Shown: positions 12,423-23,829 of the stretch, one piece after another
Numbering within the stretch: the stretch's first letter is position 1
Layout of the letters: the number at the start of each line of letters is the position of its first letter
From: Scedosporium boydii
Taxonomy: Eukaryota; Ascomycota; Sordariomycetes; Microascales; Microascaceae
Assembly: GCA_002221725.1 (NCBI GenBank)
Contig: NJFT01000015.1
Coordinates: 248,001-312,000, forward strand
Direction of reading: 5' to 3'
DNA length: 64,000 nucleotides
The notes under the pieces: generated by a model
What the model was told of the DNA's origin: nothing
The model's database searches: none
Seen by the model: the letters and a program-made list of their open reading frames with translations, nothing else
Position numbers and translations under genes: made by a program

Positions 12423-12502
12423 GGTCGTGTGGCCCAGTGGTTAAGGCATGTGCTTTACAGCAAGACCGCACAGGATCGCAGGTTCGATCCCTGCCACGAT
12501 CA
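12423..12502 (+). tRNA. tRNA-Val (anticodon UAC) with a 7-nt intron
   Basis: The 80-nt segment folds as a tRNA. The acceptor stem is GGTCGTG/CACGATC with one G-U pair, and the discriminator is A. The A box reads TGGCCCAGTGG. The anticodon stem is TGTGC/GCACA. The T arm is GCAGG-TTCGATC-CCTGC, with B box GGTTCGATCCC. The anticodon loop is enlarged: TTTACA, then GCAAGAC, then C. Removing GCAAGAC after position 37 gives TTTACAC, the same loop as yeast tRNA-Val(UAC). The mature length is 73 nt. It is followed by a long T run. Confidence 0.88.
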
Positions 12503-12508
12503 AGATTC

Positions 12509-12535
12509 TTTTTTTTTTTTTTTTTTTTTTTTTTT
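12509..12535 (+). terminator. RNA polymerase III terminator (27 T)
   Basis: An uninterrupted run of 27 T begins 7 nt after the tRNA-Val discriminator base. Four to six T are normally enough for Pol III, so this one is unusually long. Confidence 0.8.
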
Positions 12536-13058
12536 GGCCGGTTCAGCTGGGGGACCCAACCATGGTGTTAAACACACACGCGCACACGCACATACTTTCC
12601 CTTTCTTTCTTACTCTTCGCTTCACGTTATCACCGCGGAGCAGCCAGCGATTCTTTTCCAGATGCAGGCTCTTCACGCTTCACCCAGCATGCTTTGGCAG
12701 CATGTCAGCGGGATGTGATGACCAGGCAGGAGCCGGAGTCAGATACACTCCGTGATATCCGCGGCACGGCTCGGGTGGGTGCGTATGTACGTGATAACGC
12801 ATCTATATATGTGTGTAACCATAGCAAGGAGGATGACGGCTTCAATGTTGCTCCGATCAATTGATACGTTTCTCTCCCGGAGCTCGGGGCCAACTTAGGC
12901 CCCCCACGTATCTCAGGGGGTCCACAAAATCTCGGCCAGGCACCGACGGATAGCTACACCCTCTTCCTCTTCGTCTTTCTTTTGTTTCCATTGATTCATC
13001 TGAGGCAAGAATCGTACTCGCAAGTCCAGTCGGAAACAACCTTAGCACCACTTTGACG
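12536..13058. promoter_or_regulatory. Promoter region of HMG-CoA synthase gene
   Basis: The ~520 bp between the tRNA terminator and the ATG at 13059 must include the HMG-CoA synthase promoter and leader. I see no unambiguous element. Confidence 0.4.
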
Positions 13059-14732
13059 ATGCCGTATCCCAAGAATGTTGGCATAAAGGCCATGGAAATC
13101 TATGTCCCGGCACAGGTAAAGCCATTTAGTTCCAAGTTCACCTCCAAATCCCGAAGTTCCTCCCTCCCCATCTCCCCTGAGAATGTCTATGTCAATTTTA
13201 GTCTCTGACCAGAAAAGTGCCTGGACCAATCTCTCTTCGAGAAGCACCAGGGCGTCTCAGCCGGCAAATATACGATTGGACTGGGCCTCCAGTACATGAA
13301 CTTCTGCACCGATAGAGAAGGTATGTAACTGTCAACTATCTTTTCCCGAGGGTGATCATCGAGCTCACCTCCTTCTACAGATGTCTGTTCTCTAGCTCTG
13401 ACGGCCGTGTCTTCGCTGCTCCGCAAGTTCAACATCGATCCCAACTCCATTGGACGTCTGGAGGTGGGCACCGAATCCCCCATCGACAAGGCCAAATCTG
13501 TCAAATCAGTTCTCACAACGCTGTTCGAGCCATCTGGCAACACGAGTCTTGAAGGTGTTGATACCGTCCACGCCTGCTATGGCGGCACCAATGCTTTGTT
13601 CAACGCTGTCAATTGGGTCGAGTCTCGTTCATGGGACGGCCGAGATGCCATCGTCGTCACATCGGACATAGCCCTTTACAAGGAGGCATCCTCGCGTCCA
13701 ACTGGTGGCGCCGGTTGCGTTGCTATGCTTGTTGGTCCAGATGCCCTACTTTCCCTCGAACCCACCCTACGTGGTGTCTATATGACCCACACATACGATT
13801 TCTACAAGCCTGACCTCAAAGTCGAGTTCCCCATCGTCAATGGCCACGAATCCATCGTCTGCTACCTCAGTGCCCTAGACGGGTGCCACAAAGATCTCCT
13901 CCGTCGTGCGGACGCCGCTCGGAGCAAGTTCGATGGTGATGGATCCAAGAGCGGCGCACCGAAGAATGTCCTTGAGCTCTTTGACTACATGGCCTTTCAT
14001 ACTCCGAACTGCAAACTGGTCAGCAAGTCGTACGGTCGACTGAAGTACAATGACTGTCTGAGATCGGCCAATGATTCTGACTGGAAGGGGATCCCTGATG
14101 AACTCCGCAAGCTCGGATACGAAGAATCCTTGAAAGACAAAGCACTGGAGAGAGCCCTCGTGGCTGTGACAAAGGATTTGTTCAAGCAGCGAGTCGAGCC
14201 GTGTATCACCGCGCCCTCCTTGTGCGGCAACATGTACACCGCCAGCCTCTACCTGTCCCTCATCAGCTTGATCAGCAACATTGATCTTGCTGATGCCGAA
14301 GGCAAAACCATTGGCTTGTTCAGTGTAAGTGGCTAAAATTCTTGACCATTGAATAGCCCCCCAACCAAGGAGATCATACTGACCCGACTGGACATGTCAG
14401 TATGGAAGCGGTGCTGCCAGCACTCTCTTCGGCCTGAGAGTTACGGGTGATCTGACGAAGCTGGTCCAAGAAATTGATCTAATGGACCGTCTGAAGCAGC
14501 GATACATCTCAACCCCTGAGGAGTATGAAGAGGTGAGAGTTTGGGAAAGACAACCTATTTGCGTGAAATGTACTAACCAAATCGCACGCAGGCCTGCGCT
14601 CTCCGAATGAAAGCCTACGGAAGCAAGAGCTACAAGCCCGAGGGTGACGTAGCCTCCCTGGCCCCTGGGACTTACTACCTGGAGAGCATTGACGAAGTTT
14701 TCCGGAGGACTTATGCCCTAAAGGATGCGTGA
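13059..14732 (+). CDS. erg13: Hydroxymethylglutaryl-CoA synthase
   Basis: Five exons (13059-13115, 13218-13320, 13381-14324, 14401-14532, 14592-14732) give 458 residues, normal for the family. The enzyme condenses acetyl-CoA with acetoacetyl-CoA to HMG-CoA, the step before HMG-CoA reductase in the mevalonate/ergosterol pathway, in the cytosol. The N-terminus reads MPYPKNVGIKAMEIYVP. The general-base region LEVGTES has Glu81. The nucleophile is Cys119 in VHACYGGTNA. The substrate histidine region is MAFHTPNCKLVSKS, and YGSGAASTLFGL is near the C-terminus. All key residues are present. Introns are short and junctions keep frame; exon 1 ends YVPAQ and exon 2 continues with CLDQSLFEKHQGVSAGKYTIGLG. 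Confidence 0.95.
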
Positions 14733-15520
14733 ACGATAGGGTCCAGACTTCACTTAGTTTAGAAGGCAAAGGAAAAACGCATATCAAGACTAGATACGAG
14801 TAGACGGATGCGATTAATATTCACTCTTTGCTAACATTTTCCGTGCCTCGCGTCAGTCAAGCTTAGTTGAACTGGCATTCTTAGAACGAAATTGAATGCC
14901 AAAACAGCCGTGGGAAACAAGAGAGAGGGAGCCAGTGAATGTGCAATGGAAACAAAAAGCTCTTTCAGAGTTGCAATCTCCCTTCGGGATGCTGATCACT
15001 CTAGAGGAGTGGATCAAGTTCTCGGAGGCTTCGCCAAGTTATACAGGACTAGATATTGCTGTTATATCTAACAGCTCGGCATATGCATCCAACCCGCAGC
15101 ATGCAGTCAGCGTAGCCACGCCTCGGTCAACGTAATTTGAAGCCCTGGCGGAACTTTTGTCGATCATTCCGTATGCCGTCAATGGTATTGAGCCCCCTAC
15201 AGCAAAGCATAAACGGGTTACCCGCACATCACGAGAAAACTTGTTGGACGCTTGAACTCCAAGCACGCAGTCGGCACCCTTGCGTACCAGGTCGAGAACA
15301 GAGGCAGGTACAAGTACCGGCCTCGGTTACGAGTGATTAAAGGGCAGAATAGGCAGCAACCTGAGGAAGGGAACTTTGACGGATCCTGCTGCCACTACTG
15401 CAGGTTCTCCTCTACTTATGTCCCGCTCTCTTCCAGATACGCCGTTCACATAGACGCATTTGATTTTATACGCCGCTATCTCTACTCAGACACTAGAGTC
15501 GCTGGTATACAGATATCGCC
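14733..15520. other. Convergent spacer between HMG-CoA synthase and DUF7580-type gene
   Basis: 788 bp between converging stop codons. No domain-bearing frame or RNA is visible. Confidence 0.55.
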
Positions 15521-17424
15521 CTAGCCCAGATAATCACGACAGCGTTGCAGGGGCTGAATTACTTTCCGTAGCATGTCATGTCTCCATGTATCCGGCGTCG
15601 AGCTCGACCGGCCCAACAAGCACCAGCTCACAGCGTCAGAATAGTCCAGCCCGGCCTCTCCATTGACATGATCCAGCCATTCACTAGCAGCCAGAAAGTC
15701 GTAACCGGCTTTTTCCGTTTCCGTCTCTCCGGTAGGCCACTTTTTTCTGTACGGCTGCTGCTCAAGGGTATCTCCAAAGCAGAGTTCCAAAAGTATTATG
15801 CCCAGCTGCTTCAGCGCATCGGCGTATGTGCGGCTTCGTCCGGAATCGGAATCCAGCGATAATAACACTTCGTCTGGTTTCGGGGCGAAATTCTTGACTA
15901 CTTGGGGCCGGTCTAGGAAATAGACTTTCGTATTGCTCTCATCCCCCAGGAAGAGCACGTCACTTTTCTCTAACGTCCTAGGAAGCCAAGGCGATTCGAG
16001 GAGCTGTAGAAACGACGACGCTAGGGTGAGGGAGAGAGCGTAACGCTGGGCTCTACTGGGAGGGGGAGAAACCTCTCGTCGGAGGATATTCTCAAGAGTC
16101 ACGGACGTGTAAGAGCTCGCGTTCCGCCGTGAAACTGAGTAAACGTAATATTGACAGTCTTCCGCCGAGAGAAAGCCACAGCAGTGACTCTGGGGCTCGG
16201 CGAAACAAGCGCATAGGTTTGATAAGGATCTCGGTACTACACCGAGAGTGATGGTTGCTTTGACGGTGCAAATTTCCGTCAATGTCGAGGACCTGGGCTA
16301 TAAGTTAGCCTATTTCTTTCCCGCCTCTCCTCCTAGCCAAGATTTTCTTCTACCAAGAATACATCGAGATTACATACCCCGAAAACTGAACCCTGGCCCT
16401 CTGCTTCCCCTTGGTTCGGATGGATGACTGGAGTGGCTTCGCTCGTGTGAGTTTCGGCGCCACCGCCAGAACTGCATCATCCTCATCGACTACTTGAGGG
16501 TGAGGTTTTTCGTCCGACTCGGACACTCTTGTTTGGTGCAATTCCCAGCCGCAAGGAGGCTCAAACTTTGTAAAGGTAATATCGAATTCCGTCTTCTTGG
16601 TGTCGCGGTGTTGGAGGAGTAACCTTGCGTCGTGATGTTGGCATCGGCACGGCCATGCCAACGTTAGAGCCCTGAACAGCTTCTTCGCCGTGATCCAGAA
16701 GCTGCAGAGAGACGAATCAACCAACCTCTTCTCGAGTGCGAGATTCCGTTGCTGGACCAGACGCGACTCTTCGTCGCCTGTCGCTAACAGCTTCTCCATC
16801 TTGCCGAGATAGTCACCCATCTTGTCAAACAGTCTCTTTCGCACAGACTCTCCGTTGCTGAACTTGACCTTGTATCGTTGAAAGGCGCGACCGTCTCTGC
16901 TTACCGCGGCCCTGATGCGCGTGGAGCCTTTCGAAGGTGGCTAAGAATGTTGGCGTTATTTCTACGTTCTACCCCTACAATTGGCGATGTTATCCTCGAC
17001 TGCTGCTGCTTACCGATGAATTCATCATCTCTTGGATCGGCTCAGAGTCCAATGCCAGATGCTTGTTTATTTCGTCCATGACTTGGCCGATTCCGTCAAT
17101 ATAGCCAAGATACAGCTCATGTGCCTCGTTCAATCTTCTCTTGAGCAGGACGTCAACGTGGGGGTCTTTCCAGTCCACGCTGCCCGGGTTTGCAATCAAC
17201 ACTTTAATCTTCGAGTCGTCGAATATAAGGGGCAATAGGAGCTGTTTGAGGTGTCGCTTGAAAGCAATCTCGTAGAACCTGAGGTCGTCCTTCCAGTGCT
17301 TGTACTCGACTCTGATGTGCAGGAACATGCCGAAACGGATGGCCGCTTCGCGATATTTTTCCAGAGCCACGATGGCGAGCGGAAACGCTCCGAGAACGAG
17401 ACCTGCAACCTCTATGCCTGACAT
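15521..17424 (-). CDS. DUF7580-type protein: HeLo-like N-terminus, pseudokinase-like C-terminus
   Basis: Three exons (17424-17014, 16940-16378, 16292-15521) join in frame to 581 residues; introns are 73 and 85 nt. The N-terminus MSGIEVAGLVLGAFPLAIVA is an amphipathic, glycine-spaced helix. It leads into a helical region with EYKHWKDDLRFYEIAFKRHL and LLPLIFDD. This is the signature start of a large fungal family whose C-terminus is annotated DUF7580. Residues ~400-581 carry LASSFLQLLESPWL, DVLFL, YADALKQLGIILLELCFG (481-498) and a final SWCLLG...MLRKVIQPLQRCRDYL. The LG-IILLEL segment resembles the kinase alpha-F helix, but no HRD or DFG motif is seen, so a pseudokinase-like fold is my inference. 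Function is unknown. It is divergent from the C2H2/ULD gene with only 198 bp between start codons. Confidence 0.8.
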
Positions 17425-17622
17425 TATTGAGCATTCCTGGCTGTTTTGCTACCTTCTGGCATTGGAGATGGAAAGTTAAACGGGTTGGGAGAAGAGACTC
17501 TTGGCTGGTGAAATGGTAGAGATATCCTGCAGACCGAGACCAGGCTGGATCACGGCGCATGGGTTGATACCCAATCATCTATTGACCTGCTCCCTCCATG
17601 CGCGGGGAAACGACAAAACCTC
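17425..17622. promoter_or_regulatory. Compact shared promoter of the DUF7580 / ULD divergent pair
   Basis: Only 198 bp separate the two divergent ATGs (17424 minus, 17623 plus). This is much shorter than the other divergent interval measured here (679 bp), so the two genes probably share regulatory sequence. Confidence 0.6.
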
Positions 17623-20600
17623 ATGTCAGATCGTCTACTTGATGCATCCAGTTGTGATCTCGAAACTATTTCACTTACTCGATTTTTTGGTTCGTTTGAG
17701 ATGGACGGTGACGGCAAGCCCACGATCTCGGAACGAAGTGGGCATGTGAGGGAACAATTTAAGGAGTTACTGCAACTTGTCGTCAGGCTAGAGCAAGATG
17801 ATGCCTCGTCTCTTTCCATCCGTCGATCTATCGAAGATGCGATGCACCGGTTCGCCCTGTGGGGAGGGAACCTCGGGGCTTTCCGCCAGGCAAACTCGAA
17901 ACTCTCGCTGGACAGTCGACTTTCCGCAGCAGACGCCACGGATATACGCGAAGAGATCCTACGCCAGTTAGATGACATTGACGAAGGAGTTCAAGACCGT
18001 ATGTATCCCATGCTCAAGGACCAATCATATTCAGTGTCGCACGAATCACTCACCAGGTGGCGATATCACCAGTCGAGCACATTCTACAGTCCCCTGAAAA
18101 CAGCATCCAGCATCCGTCAGAAGAAGAAGACGATGCCGAGATAGATAGGCTCGGATCAGATATTCAGGAAGGAAAGATTGCTACAAGTGATGAAGAACCT
18201 CTCGACGAGGTCGGTGTAATCATGGACATCATCCACCAGAGCATAACATCTCTCCTACGCATTGGTATTCTTGTCCGAAAGGCCAGTCCTCGCGACAAGT
18301 TCAAGGAAGCCCTGCGAGCCACACGGCTCCCCTTTTCAGATATCTACGACATTGAACACGTGCGTGTGAAGTATCCGAAGCTCAACGAAATCCAATATAA
18401 GCGGCTCGGCAAGGCTATTGCAAATCGGCGGCAGTTTATCATGTACTGCCGTGATCATAGGGCGCGCCTGGGGCATGAGGATACGGAAGACGGTAGAGTA
18501 AATGCTGGAACAGAGGTACTCTCGAGCAAGGCATCGACGTTCCAGGCTCCCGCCCAATACTCTCTACTTTCCCTTCAAGACGAGCAGGAGGAGGATGATG
18601 ATGCAGTCTCCATAATGAGTGCTTTAACCGTCAGTGATGACTCCGTGTCGCCGCTGAAACTACCGCTTCTGGCAGATCTATCCCCGAACGACGGGCCCTT
18701 TGAATGTCCCATATGCTTTACCCTTCAGTCGTTCAAAAATGAGCGAGCATGGCAGTAAGCACATCCCTTTTGCAGTCTTGTTTGAGGCTCCCCCCCGCAG
18801 AAATACTAACATCATACCCATACGCCATGCGTTCCGCGACTTGAAAGCCTACGTGTGTACTTCCGACGATAAGAAATGCGACGACAGCCTATTTGGTGAT
18901 CGCGAGTCGTGGTTCGAACACGAAATGGTTCAGCATAGGGCGCTGTATCAATGTCCTCTGTGCGACCGCACTCCCCCAGAATCTGCTCAGAAGCTTCGGT
19001 TGCATCTTGTCGAAGAGCACGGGCACTTCTCCGATCAACAACTGCTAGCCCTCGGGGCGGTCGGGAAGGATACGTGTGACACCTTTATGTCTCACGACTG
19101 TCCATTTTGCAACGACTGGGCTGTCGCCCTCTGGTCTAGAAAGAACCCAAAGGGCAAGGCCGTGCTTCAGGATGGAGCTCCGCCGGCCGTCAAAGTCTCG
19201 GCAAAGAGGTTTAAACGCCACGTGACGCGTCACCACGAACAGCTGGCGATATTCGCTATGCCACGCCATTTTGAAGATGCAGTTGGACCGGATTCGCTGT
19301 CGTCCCATAGCTCGGTCATCGATTATGCCGAAGAAGCGGAAGACGAGGACGACCAAGCCCCGGCCGATTTGGTGGAGTTGTCTTACCTGCCCGACGAGGC
19401 ACCCGCTCCCGGGCACGATGTCGACGATTCGGAAACTGGACTCGTGGACAATAGCCCGGAAACCCTCCAACGATACATAGGCAGTTCTGACTGGGACAAG
19501 ACTGCCTGGGATGCGACCATGAGAGAGCCGACCGAGAGTTCCGAAATTCTCAAAATGAAGGCGGAGCTTGAATTGTACCGAGAAGAGCAAGGGAAGAAGA
19601 GAGAGGTCGAGAAGCAGCGGGAACTGGAAGAGAATATTGGCAAGGATGCCGAGGAAGCCTTTGCCAGGGAGCTTGAGGGTATGAAGCTAGAACGGGAAAT
19701 TCTGCAGGAACTGATTAAAAGTGCAAGAAATGAGCTAAAGAAAGCAGCTAGTGAAGAACTCGAAGCAAGAAGGAAGGCTCTGGAGGAAGAGAGGCAGATT
19801 CAAGAGGAAGAAACCAAGCGTTTCCAGAGGGAAGCCATTATGAAGACCCAAGATGAAGCGAAGAAGTACGAAGAAGAGGCCGTAAGATCTGCTAAAGAAG
19901 CGGCTAGGAGGCGGTTTGAGATAGAATCGAGGCTTGAGGGAGACGCTAGGGTGGCTGCGAAACGAGAAGAGGTAGCTAGGGTTGTGGAGGAGGCCAAGGC
20001 AGCTGCAGCTAAGCAGGTGGCTAAGGAACAAGCTTATAGGAAGATGCTAGAGGAGAAAACTATGAACCTGTCCGCAGGGAGTGCCGTGCCGCCTCAGCAA
20101 CTCGCCAAAGCCGAACTCGACGCGCGCCAAAATCTGGAAAAGGAAAAGGAGGAAGCAGCTGCGGTAGCAGCATCGATCGCCGCCGCCCGAGAGGAAGTCG
20201 CGATGGAGTCGTCCGCTTCTCCTTCGGGAGCAGGCTCGCATGCAACGCAAACCAGCCACCCTTCACTCTGGACAGACTCGGACCAGCTCAAGCTTGGCCA
20301 TCTTTACACTCATACGACTGTGCCCCTTAGGAAGATTCTTGATGTCATTCAAGCTTCATCTTCCGGACCTGGGCTGTCTCCTGCGATGGAAGAGGCCTTG
20401 GATAAGATGGAGGCGAAGCACCCGGCAGAGAAGGCCCCCATCAAGTTTAAGGACGCTATTGGCAGGAAATTTACCATCCCGTTCCATCTTTGCGAGACCT
20501 GGGCTGTGAGTGGCATCTCCTCTCCTCCGTAACCCCTCCTGTAGGTTTCCTTTGTCATTATATTGAGATATGCTGATAGTCATCGTCTTTCAGGGAATGG

Positions 20601-20812
20601 AAAAATTAGTTAAGGAAGCATTCCAACATGTCGATGTCATCGGACCTCATGTTCAACGCGGAATGTTTGAGCTTTTTGGGCCTAATGGCGAGATTATCCT
20701 TCCCCATGTCTGGGACAAAGTCATCGAGCCCGGCTGGCAAATTACCATGGCTATGTGGCCGGTGGATGCCACCAACGTTGAGAAAGAGATGGAGAGCAAG
20801 AAGACGAACTAG
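17623..20812 (+). CDS. C2H2 zinc finger / coiled-coil / ubiquitin-like domain (ULD) protein
   Basis: Four exons (17623-17998, 18073-18754, 18801-20505, 20594-20812) give 993 residues. Order: a helical N-terminal region (1-300) with ATRLPFSDIYDIEHVRVKYP and NRRQFIMYC; a cysteine/histidine module opening with CPIC (337-340) and continuing with DLKAYVCT, HEMVQHRALYQCPLC and HDCPFC...KRHVTRHH; an acidic linker; a long E/K/A-rich coiled coil (~603-822); and a terminal ubiquitin-like domain (~898-990) with IKFKDAIGRKFTIPFHLCE, TWAGMEKLV and HVWDKVIEPGW. The N-terminal and zinc parts match fungal proteins loosely labelled acuF-like C2H2 proteins. The C-terminal module matches the ULD seen in fungal NLR-associated proteins. 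The intron at 18755-18800 is only 46 nt and less certain than the others. Function is unknown. Confidence 0.82.
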
Positions 20813-22671
20813 ATGTTTGGAGAACCGCCCAAGAAGAGGCGTGCTAGCCAGTAGATCTCCGACTGATCTACCCTCAAGGTCCCGAGCCTCTCTAACTCGA
20901 CGACCTGGATAGATCCTAGAGAGCTGCCATTCGCACAGGCGCAATTCTCGGCTCCCAAGAGGCACCATGTCGAGTCTCCCCATCTGTCCATAATTGCGCG
21001 GACTCTTCTGCTTCCCGTAAAGCGGATCCGAGAGTTGGTCCTTGCCTAACGAATGGCTCTTAGGGAACCACCTCGCCGTGTTTTCATGGAGCATGGCCGT
21101 GAATACGGCTACTACGACTTGATAAGCTGTTTACCTCTGCGTGAGATCCGGGGAGGCTTCAAACCAGGAATCAAACCGGACTATGGCGAGTAGCATCTCA
21201 TCTGCCACGAATGATTTTCCCCATCGACAACCCGGACCTACAGACTATGGTGAGTATACTTGAGGTCTTGGCTAGGGCAAAGAAGAAAGGTGACGATGTC
21301 CATGAAAACGAAGGGAGGGCCTCCAGGGGAGAGTAAGGTTCCTGAGCCTGGGTGGCACCAACGCTGCATTCTGTACTTCATCGATGTCGACACAAAAGAG
21401 AAATAAATAAATAAAAATAAGATAAAGGAAGAAGAAAGAAGAAGACGGGTGTAATTAGAAGCAAAGGCCGCTGGGGGGACGCGGGTCATTGGCGTTTAGC
21501 TCACGTGGGACTTACTTGTTTCGAGACCTCCAAGCGGCTCAATATCAAATGAATTGAGTTGATCTCTCTCGTGTTCTATAGCGGGCTAGTTTTGGCTCAT
21601 CTCGGGTAGAAGGGATCAGTATGTCTCTGGTGCGTTCTTGTTGAGGCATTGGAGACTTGGTAATGTCGTCAACAGGTGGCCTCGGTTTCGAAAAGGCGCG
21701 TCCATCTGATAACACGGAGTGTGGCTGAGTGACCATCGCATTTCATTGATCTCATCAGAATCTCACAGGATGGGGCGATTCTATTATTCAAGGGTGTTTG
21801 GACTCGTAACTGGACTGATGGTAGATTGTGGGAATAACGCCAGGACCACGGACCAAATCGCCTTATGATATTGTCACGCCCCTCTGCTGGTCACAAGCCC
21901 GAGGCCAGGGCTCAAATGGTCGGCCAGGATGGCCATGATGTCCTGGTGTCACTGTGGTCCGGCGAGCCACAGGTGAGAATGCGGAATGCTCGGTATAGGA
22001 AAGTACGAAGTGTATTGTCTGTTCGCAAAGTCCATGGCTCTGCATCCTGGAGATCACTTTACAGAACGCAACAAAATATCGAGCAGAGAGTTGAACAGTG
22101 ATGATGTCTGTCTACCGGGATATTGATGCTACATGGGAGACGGACGGGCGCCGGCCAGCATTACTTGCAGAGAGGGATTAAGCTTGTTTTATTTCTCCCC
22201 GTTCCGCATGGGAGCCACGCCCTCTTCGAACCGGAGTTGGTAGACTAAATAAGATCGAGCTGCCAGATTGGAAGTCTAGAACTCTCCAACTCTCATGATC
22301 ATGACATCAGGCTTCAAGGGTGTCTTTGGCGCCTTGCTGGTCTGACCTCTGCGATGGGGGGCGAGTTGACGTGGTTGACCAGAGGGATCCTCAGGCCGAG
22401 GGAGCAGTGGCTGTTACAGGGATACATAAACTATCTTTGACACCATTGTGTGCCTAGATGTACCCCCCTAACTCCATTCACCCCGGGCCCCCATCAGATC
22501 ATCGACCCAGTTATTACCGAAGATTCCCAGAAGCAGGCAAAATCCTCCTCCAAAACCTCCAACAAAACGAACCATTCCCATCACACACCTCATTTACCTC
22601 CCACGAACGATCACAAAAAAACACCCTACACCCCCCACCTTCAATTTTACCTCTTGCTCCTTTTCTTCACA
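20813..22671. other. Spacer upstream of ATPase inhibitor gene
   Basis: 1.86 kb with no supported gene. The last ~250 bp are C-rich, A/C-skewed leader-like sequence before the inhibitor ATG. Minus-strand frames at 20606-21094 and 21238-21489 have no recognisable domain. Confidence 0.5.
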
Positions 22672-23392
22672 ATGTTCCGAGCAACCATCGCAAAGAAGCC
22701 CCGCATCGCCTTCGCGAACCGAGCTGCCTTCAGCACCACCGCCCGAGTCATGACCGAGGGTGCGACCGGAGCTCCTCCCAAGACTGGAGGCCCTGGGTAC
22801 GTCGAAACAATCAACCTTCCCACACCCCCAATCCTCCTATCCCTGTCTGCATCAATTGGGTTCCTGGTGCCTGAGACGAGGTGCTTGAACGGCCTCCGCG
22901 GAACTGGCACAATCACATGGGATTCCCTGAGAATGGCTTTTCGATGCCCCATGCGCGGTTTTAGCTTGGGGGAAGCTTCCTGCAAAACACCAGGAGATGA
23001 GGGGCTCGGAGTTGGTGTTTTCTCTTTTCCCTTTACTTGGGCTAACCAATTGGTTTCTTCTACGAATATAGAGATGCTTTCCAGCGCCGCGAGCGTGCCC
23101 AGGAGGACTACGCCATCCGCCAACGCGAGAAGGAGAAGCTTTTGGAGCTCCGCAAGAAGCTCGATGAGCAGCAGTTGCACCTCAAGCAGCTCGCCGACCA
23201 CATGTGAGTCTACCCTGGCCCCTCGGATTTCTCACAAAGAGAGTCTCCTCCCTTGGCCTGCTGGAGTGGTTCGAGACTACGTATACGTGCTCCTTTTATG
23301 TTTGTTGTTGGAAACAGAGTCAGGCTAACCATACCGATCCTTCTTTGAATAGTGACGAGATCACCAAGGACCAGGGTGGCGAGCAGAACTAG
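22672..23392 (+). CDS. inh1: Mitochondrial F1F0-ATP synthase inhibitor (IF1/Inh1)
   Basis: Three exons (22672-22796, 23072-23203, 23353-23392) join in frame to 98 residues, the usual size. The protein binds F1 at low matrix pH and stops ATP hydrolysis. Residues 1-26 are a typical matrix targeting peptide rich in R/K/A/S (MFRATIAKKPRIAF...STTARV). The mature part is G-rich, then DAFQRRERAQEDYAIRQRE, the family inhibitory segment. It continues into a long heptad helix (KLLELRKKLDEQQLHLKQLADHI) that dimerises. The introns (275 and 149 nt) are long for such a small gene; unspliced, intron 1 would read through as a misleading hydrophobic frame. The gene is convergent with NSP1. Confidence 0.9.
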
Positions 23393-23829
23393 ATTGCCAA
23401 CAAGATAGACGAATGAACTTTCTTTTTTTAAAGGGAACGAAGTGTATGTCGACTTATTAGGATTGGAGCCTCGACAGGGTCAATTTCGAAACTACCTGGA
23501 GCAAAAAAAAATATCAATCATGCCAACTTGAAGAAAAACGATGCCAAATCATCATCAGCGTCTTTCTGTGTAATATCCTCTCTCAAACTACATCGAATCC
23601 TTCCTACAAATACACTAGCATATAACATAGCGTCTGAAAAGAAGACGCCGCCTTCATTGATTCTTGAAAAGGGACAAAAAGAAAAATGACATCCCTCCTA
23701 TTGTATTTCCCACTTAAAACCCTCACGGACCGAAGAGGCCATTCTCTTCGGCTTCACTAACTGGATATCTTTCCCCTCATTACCAATTACACCGTAAACT
23801 GCAACTTCATCTGCAACCGTCGAAACTCT
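23393..23829. other. Convergent spacer between ATPase inhibitor and NSP1 genes
   Basis: 437 bp of presumed 3' UTRs; nothing else seen. Confidence 0.55.

Noticed and set aside
18700..18800. Upstream part of the long frame that opens the ULD gene's exon 3 (from ATG 18700), as an alternative start
   Set aside because: It would skip the conserved N-terminal half and is out of frame with exon 2's CPIC. The spliced model preserves both.
22797..23071. Read-through coding of ATPase inhibitor intron 1 (part of a 292-codon frame)
   Set aside because: The intron has GTACGT...ATAG ends, and removing it restores the conserved inhibitor sequence; the read-through product has no family resemblance.
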